Source of the DNA: Phallusia mammillata | Taxonomy: Eukaryota > Chordata > Ascidiacea > Phlebobranchia > Ascidiidae | Length of the DNA: 64,000 bases | NCBI GenBank assembly: GCA_003260075.1 | Contig: QLIY01000435.1 | Location: forward strand, 42,747-106,746 | Reading direction: 5' to 3' | Shown: piece after piece, positions 62,904 to 64,000 of the stretch | How the letters are laid out: every line of letters starts with the position of its first letter | How positions within the stretch are numbered: position 1 is the stretch's first letter | The notes under the pieces: model-generated | Database searches by the model: none | Seen by the model: only the letters and a program-made list of their open reading frames with translations | What the model was told of the DNA's origin: nothing | Program-made: the position numbers and the translations under genes

Positions 62904-64000
62904 GTAAGTAGCATATTTCAAACTACATTTGCATTTTATATTTCGGTTTGAGAATACTTCGTAAAGTTGTAGTGAGCAATCACACCAAAGCAATTCCCTC
63001 TACCGTTTGCACTTATCAGTATTATTAAACTAAATGAACCTTATTAAACAACACCATTTTTCGCTTTCCTTTCCGCAGTGTCCTGTGGAACCAATGGAGT
63101 TTGGGGAGACTACATTAACATCGACTACCCAGTTGCTGGAAGCGACTATGAACAACTTGTGGTAATTCGAAATGTGCACGGGTCAAATTTCTGTTCAAAT
63201 CCTCCACAAGACATTTATGGAAGAATTGTATCGACCCAAGAATCCGCTGCAAATTCTTCTTACAACATCACGATGACCAAAGAATATGGTCTAGAGTGCA
63301 CAGTTGGTCAAAATCCTGGCGGATGCCCTGATTTTGAAGTAATGTTCTGCTGCTCGGCAGGTAAGAAAGTTTATCTCATGAGGAGCAAACGTAGACAAAA
63401 ATATGGCCGTGCATGTACTGTTGTTACAATAAAATACGTGTTTCCTTTAAAACTCGACTTTGTTAAATCACTGTGTCTTATTTACGGAATCAAGTTTGAA
63501 ACAAAATAATCTTTGCTATCTCCTCAAATCGTTTTAGTCATTTTACTCATTTTTTGCAGATAACGGCTTGCTTGGTTTTACTCAGGGAAAAGGTACCTAT
63601 GATTGTGACAAAGCACATTACTTGGCAGTAAATGGAATAGTAGGCGCAGGTATGTGTCAAAATGTATTATTCTAGTGAAAAAAAATCATGAAAACTTGAT
63701 TTTGCCACTTTTTTCTGCCGAAAAAAATCTATTGGCAATACATGCAAGTAAGACGTTTGTAGCTGGTTTTTCCCCTAAACTCTAAGAAATAAAAAAACAC
63801 TTAAATTGCTCCTAAATTTAAAATTTACCTAAAAAATATAATTTATGGAATGGCAGCCTTTTAGACAAATCTAATATTTGTTCTTGTTTTCACATTTTAA
63901 GGTTCAAATTTACCTTGTACCAACCCTTGTGGAGACGGAAATCAGTTTGCCCACAACGAAACTGAATGTGCTACAGTTGAATACTGTCACTGGGATGACG
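62834..64000 (+). CDS. P2: paralogue of P1, 3' end outside window
   Basis: Exons 62834-62903 (signal peptide), 63079-63360 (WxxW-like), 63560-63649 (linker) and 63902 to the window end (Cys-rich module). Exon number, phases and module order are those of P1 exons 1-4. The gene lies 3.7 kb downstream of P1 in the same direction, so it arose by tandem duplication. Whether trefoil and TSP1 parts follow cannot be seen. Confidence 0.8.
63079..63360 (+). CDS. P2 exon 2: WxxW-like domain lacking the WxxW pair
   Basis: CGTNGVWGDYINIDYPVAGS aligns with P1 CGKDGRWVGWFNADSPIGDG, but the second Trp is Tyr. FCSNPPQDIYGR, GLECTVG and CPDFEVMFCC keep the Cys frame. An NSS and an NIT sequon are present. Confidence 0.8.
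63560..63649 (+). CDS. P2 exon 3: linker exon
   Basis: NGLLGFTQGKGTYDCDKAHY and following residues to GIVGA. Phase 1-1, counterpart of P1 exon 3. Confidence 0.75.
63902..64000 (+). CDS. P2 exon 4: Cys-rich module, cut by window edge
   Basis: LPCTNPCGDGNQFAHNETEC, then EYCHWDD at the edge. It carries an NET sequon and follows the Cys spacing of P1 exon 4. Confidence 0.75.

Overview
The window looks like chordate, most likely tunicate (Ciona-type), nuclear DNA. It is AT-rich, its genes are split into small exons by compact introns with GT/AG borders, it carries hAT and tRNA-derived repeats, and its proteins are built from exon-sized extracellular modules (CCP/sushi, EGF, trefoil, mucin WxxW, thrombospondin-1). 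The species is an inference; no sequence search was possible. Gene names G1-G4, P1 and P2 are labels used only here.

Bases 1-34,100, minus strand: a tandem cluster of CCP (sushi) genes, all in one orientation. From right to left they are: G2 (34086 to 25376, complete: signal peptide, 13 CCP, 2 EGF, about 997 aa); a broken G4-like copy (about 23914 to 22258) whose first exon is split by nested hAT transposons; G4 (21263 to 18929: membrane or signal segment plus 5 CCP, about 393 aa); G3 (15717 to 14213: signal peptide plus 3 CCP and a short Ser/Thr/Pro tail); and G1 (12416 to beyond base 1: signal peptide, 2 EGF and at least 23 CCP). Nearly every module is one exon bounded by phase-1 introns, so modules can be duplicated or lost without shifting the frame. 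G1 carries a run of alternating 'A' and 'B' CCP exons. G1 and G2 share the same 5' design (signal, CCP, EGF, EGF, CCPs). G4 shares its last exons and 3' flank with the tail of G2. The cluster resembles the CCP-rich complement-receptor-like genes known from tunicates and is a plausible recognition or innate-immunity locus.

Bases 34,100-53,460: about 19 kb without a gene I can support. It holds a cluster of tRNA-derived SINE copies (42.2-44.5 kb), a dense group of bZIP-type (CRE/AP-1/E-box) sites near 46 kb, a 494-bp terminal-inverted-repeat element (49.5 kb), short tandem repeats, and one orphan exon at 51971-52156 lying on an assembly join.

Bases 53,460-64,000, plus strand: two paralogous secreted-protein genes. 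P1 (53495-59148, nine coding exons, 860 aa, complete) has a signal peptide, a mucin-type WxxW domain, Cys-rich and trefoil-like segments, three thrombospondin type-1 repeats and a Cys-rich tail. P2 (62834 to beyond 64000) repeats the first four exons. A degenerate tRNA-like sequence and repeats lie between them.

The assembly itself needs care. Six runs of exactly ten C, one of about sixty C, and four single N each sit at a short direct repeat of the flanking sequence; these look like contig joins in which the overlap was written twice. One of them lies inside the first CCP exon of G3 and adds 108 bases in frame, giving a false extra half-domain.
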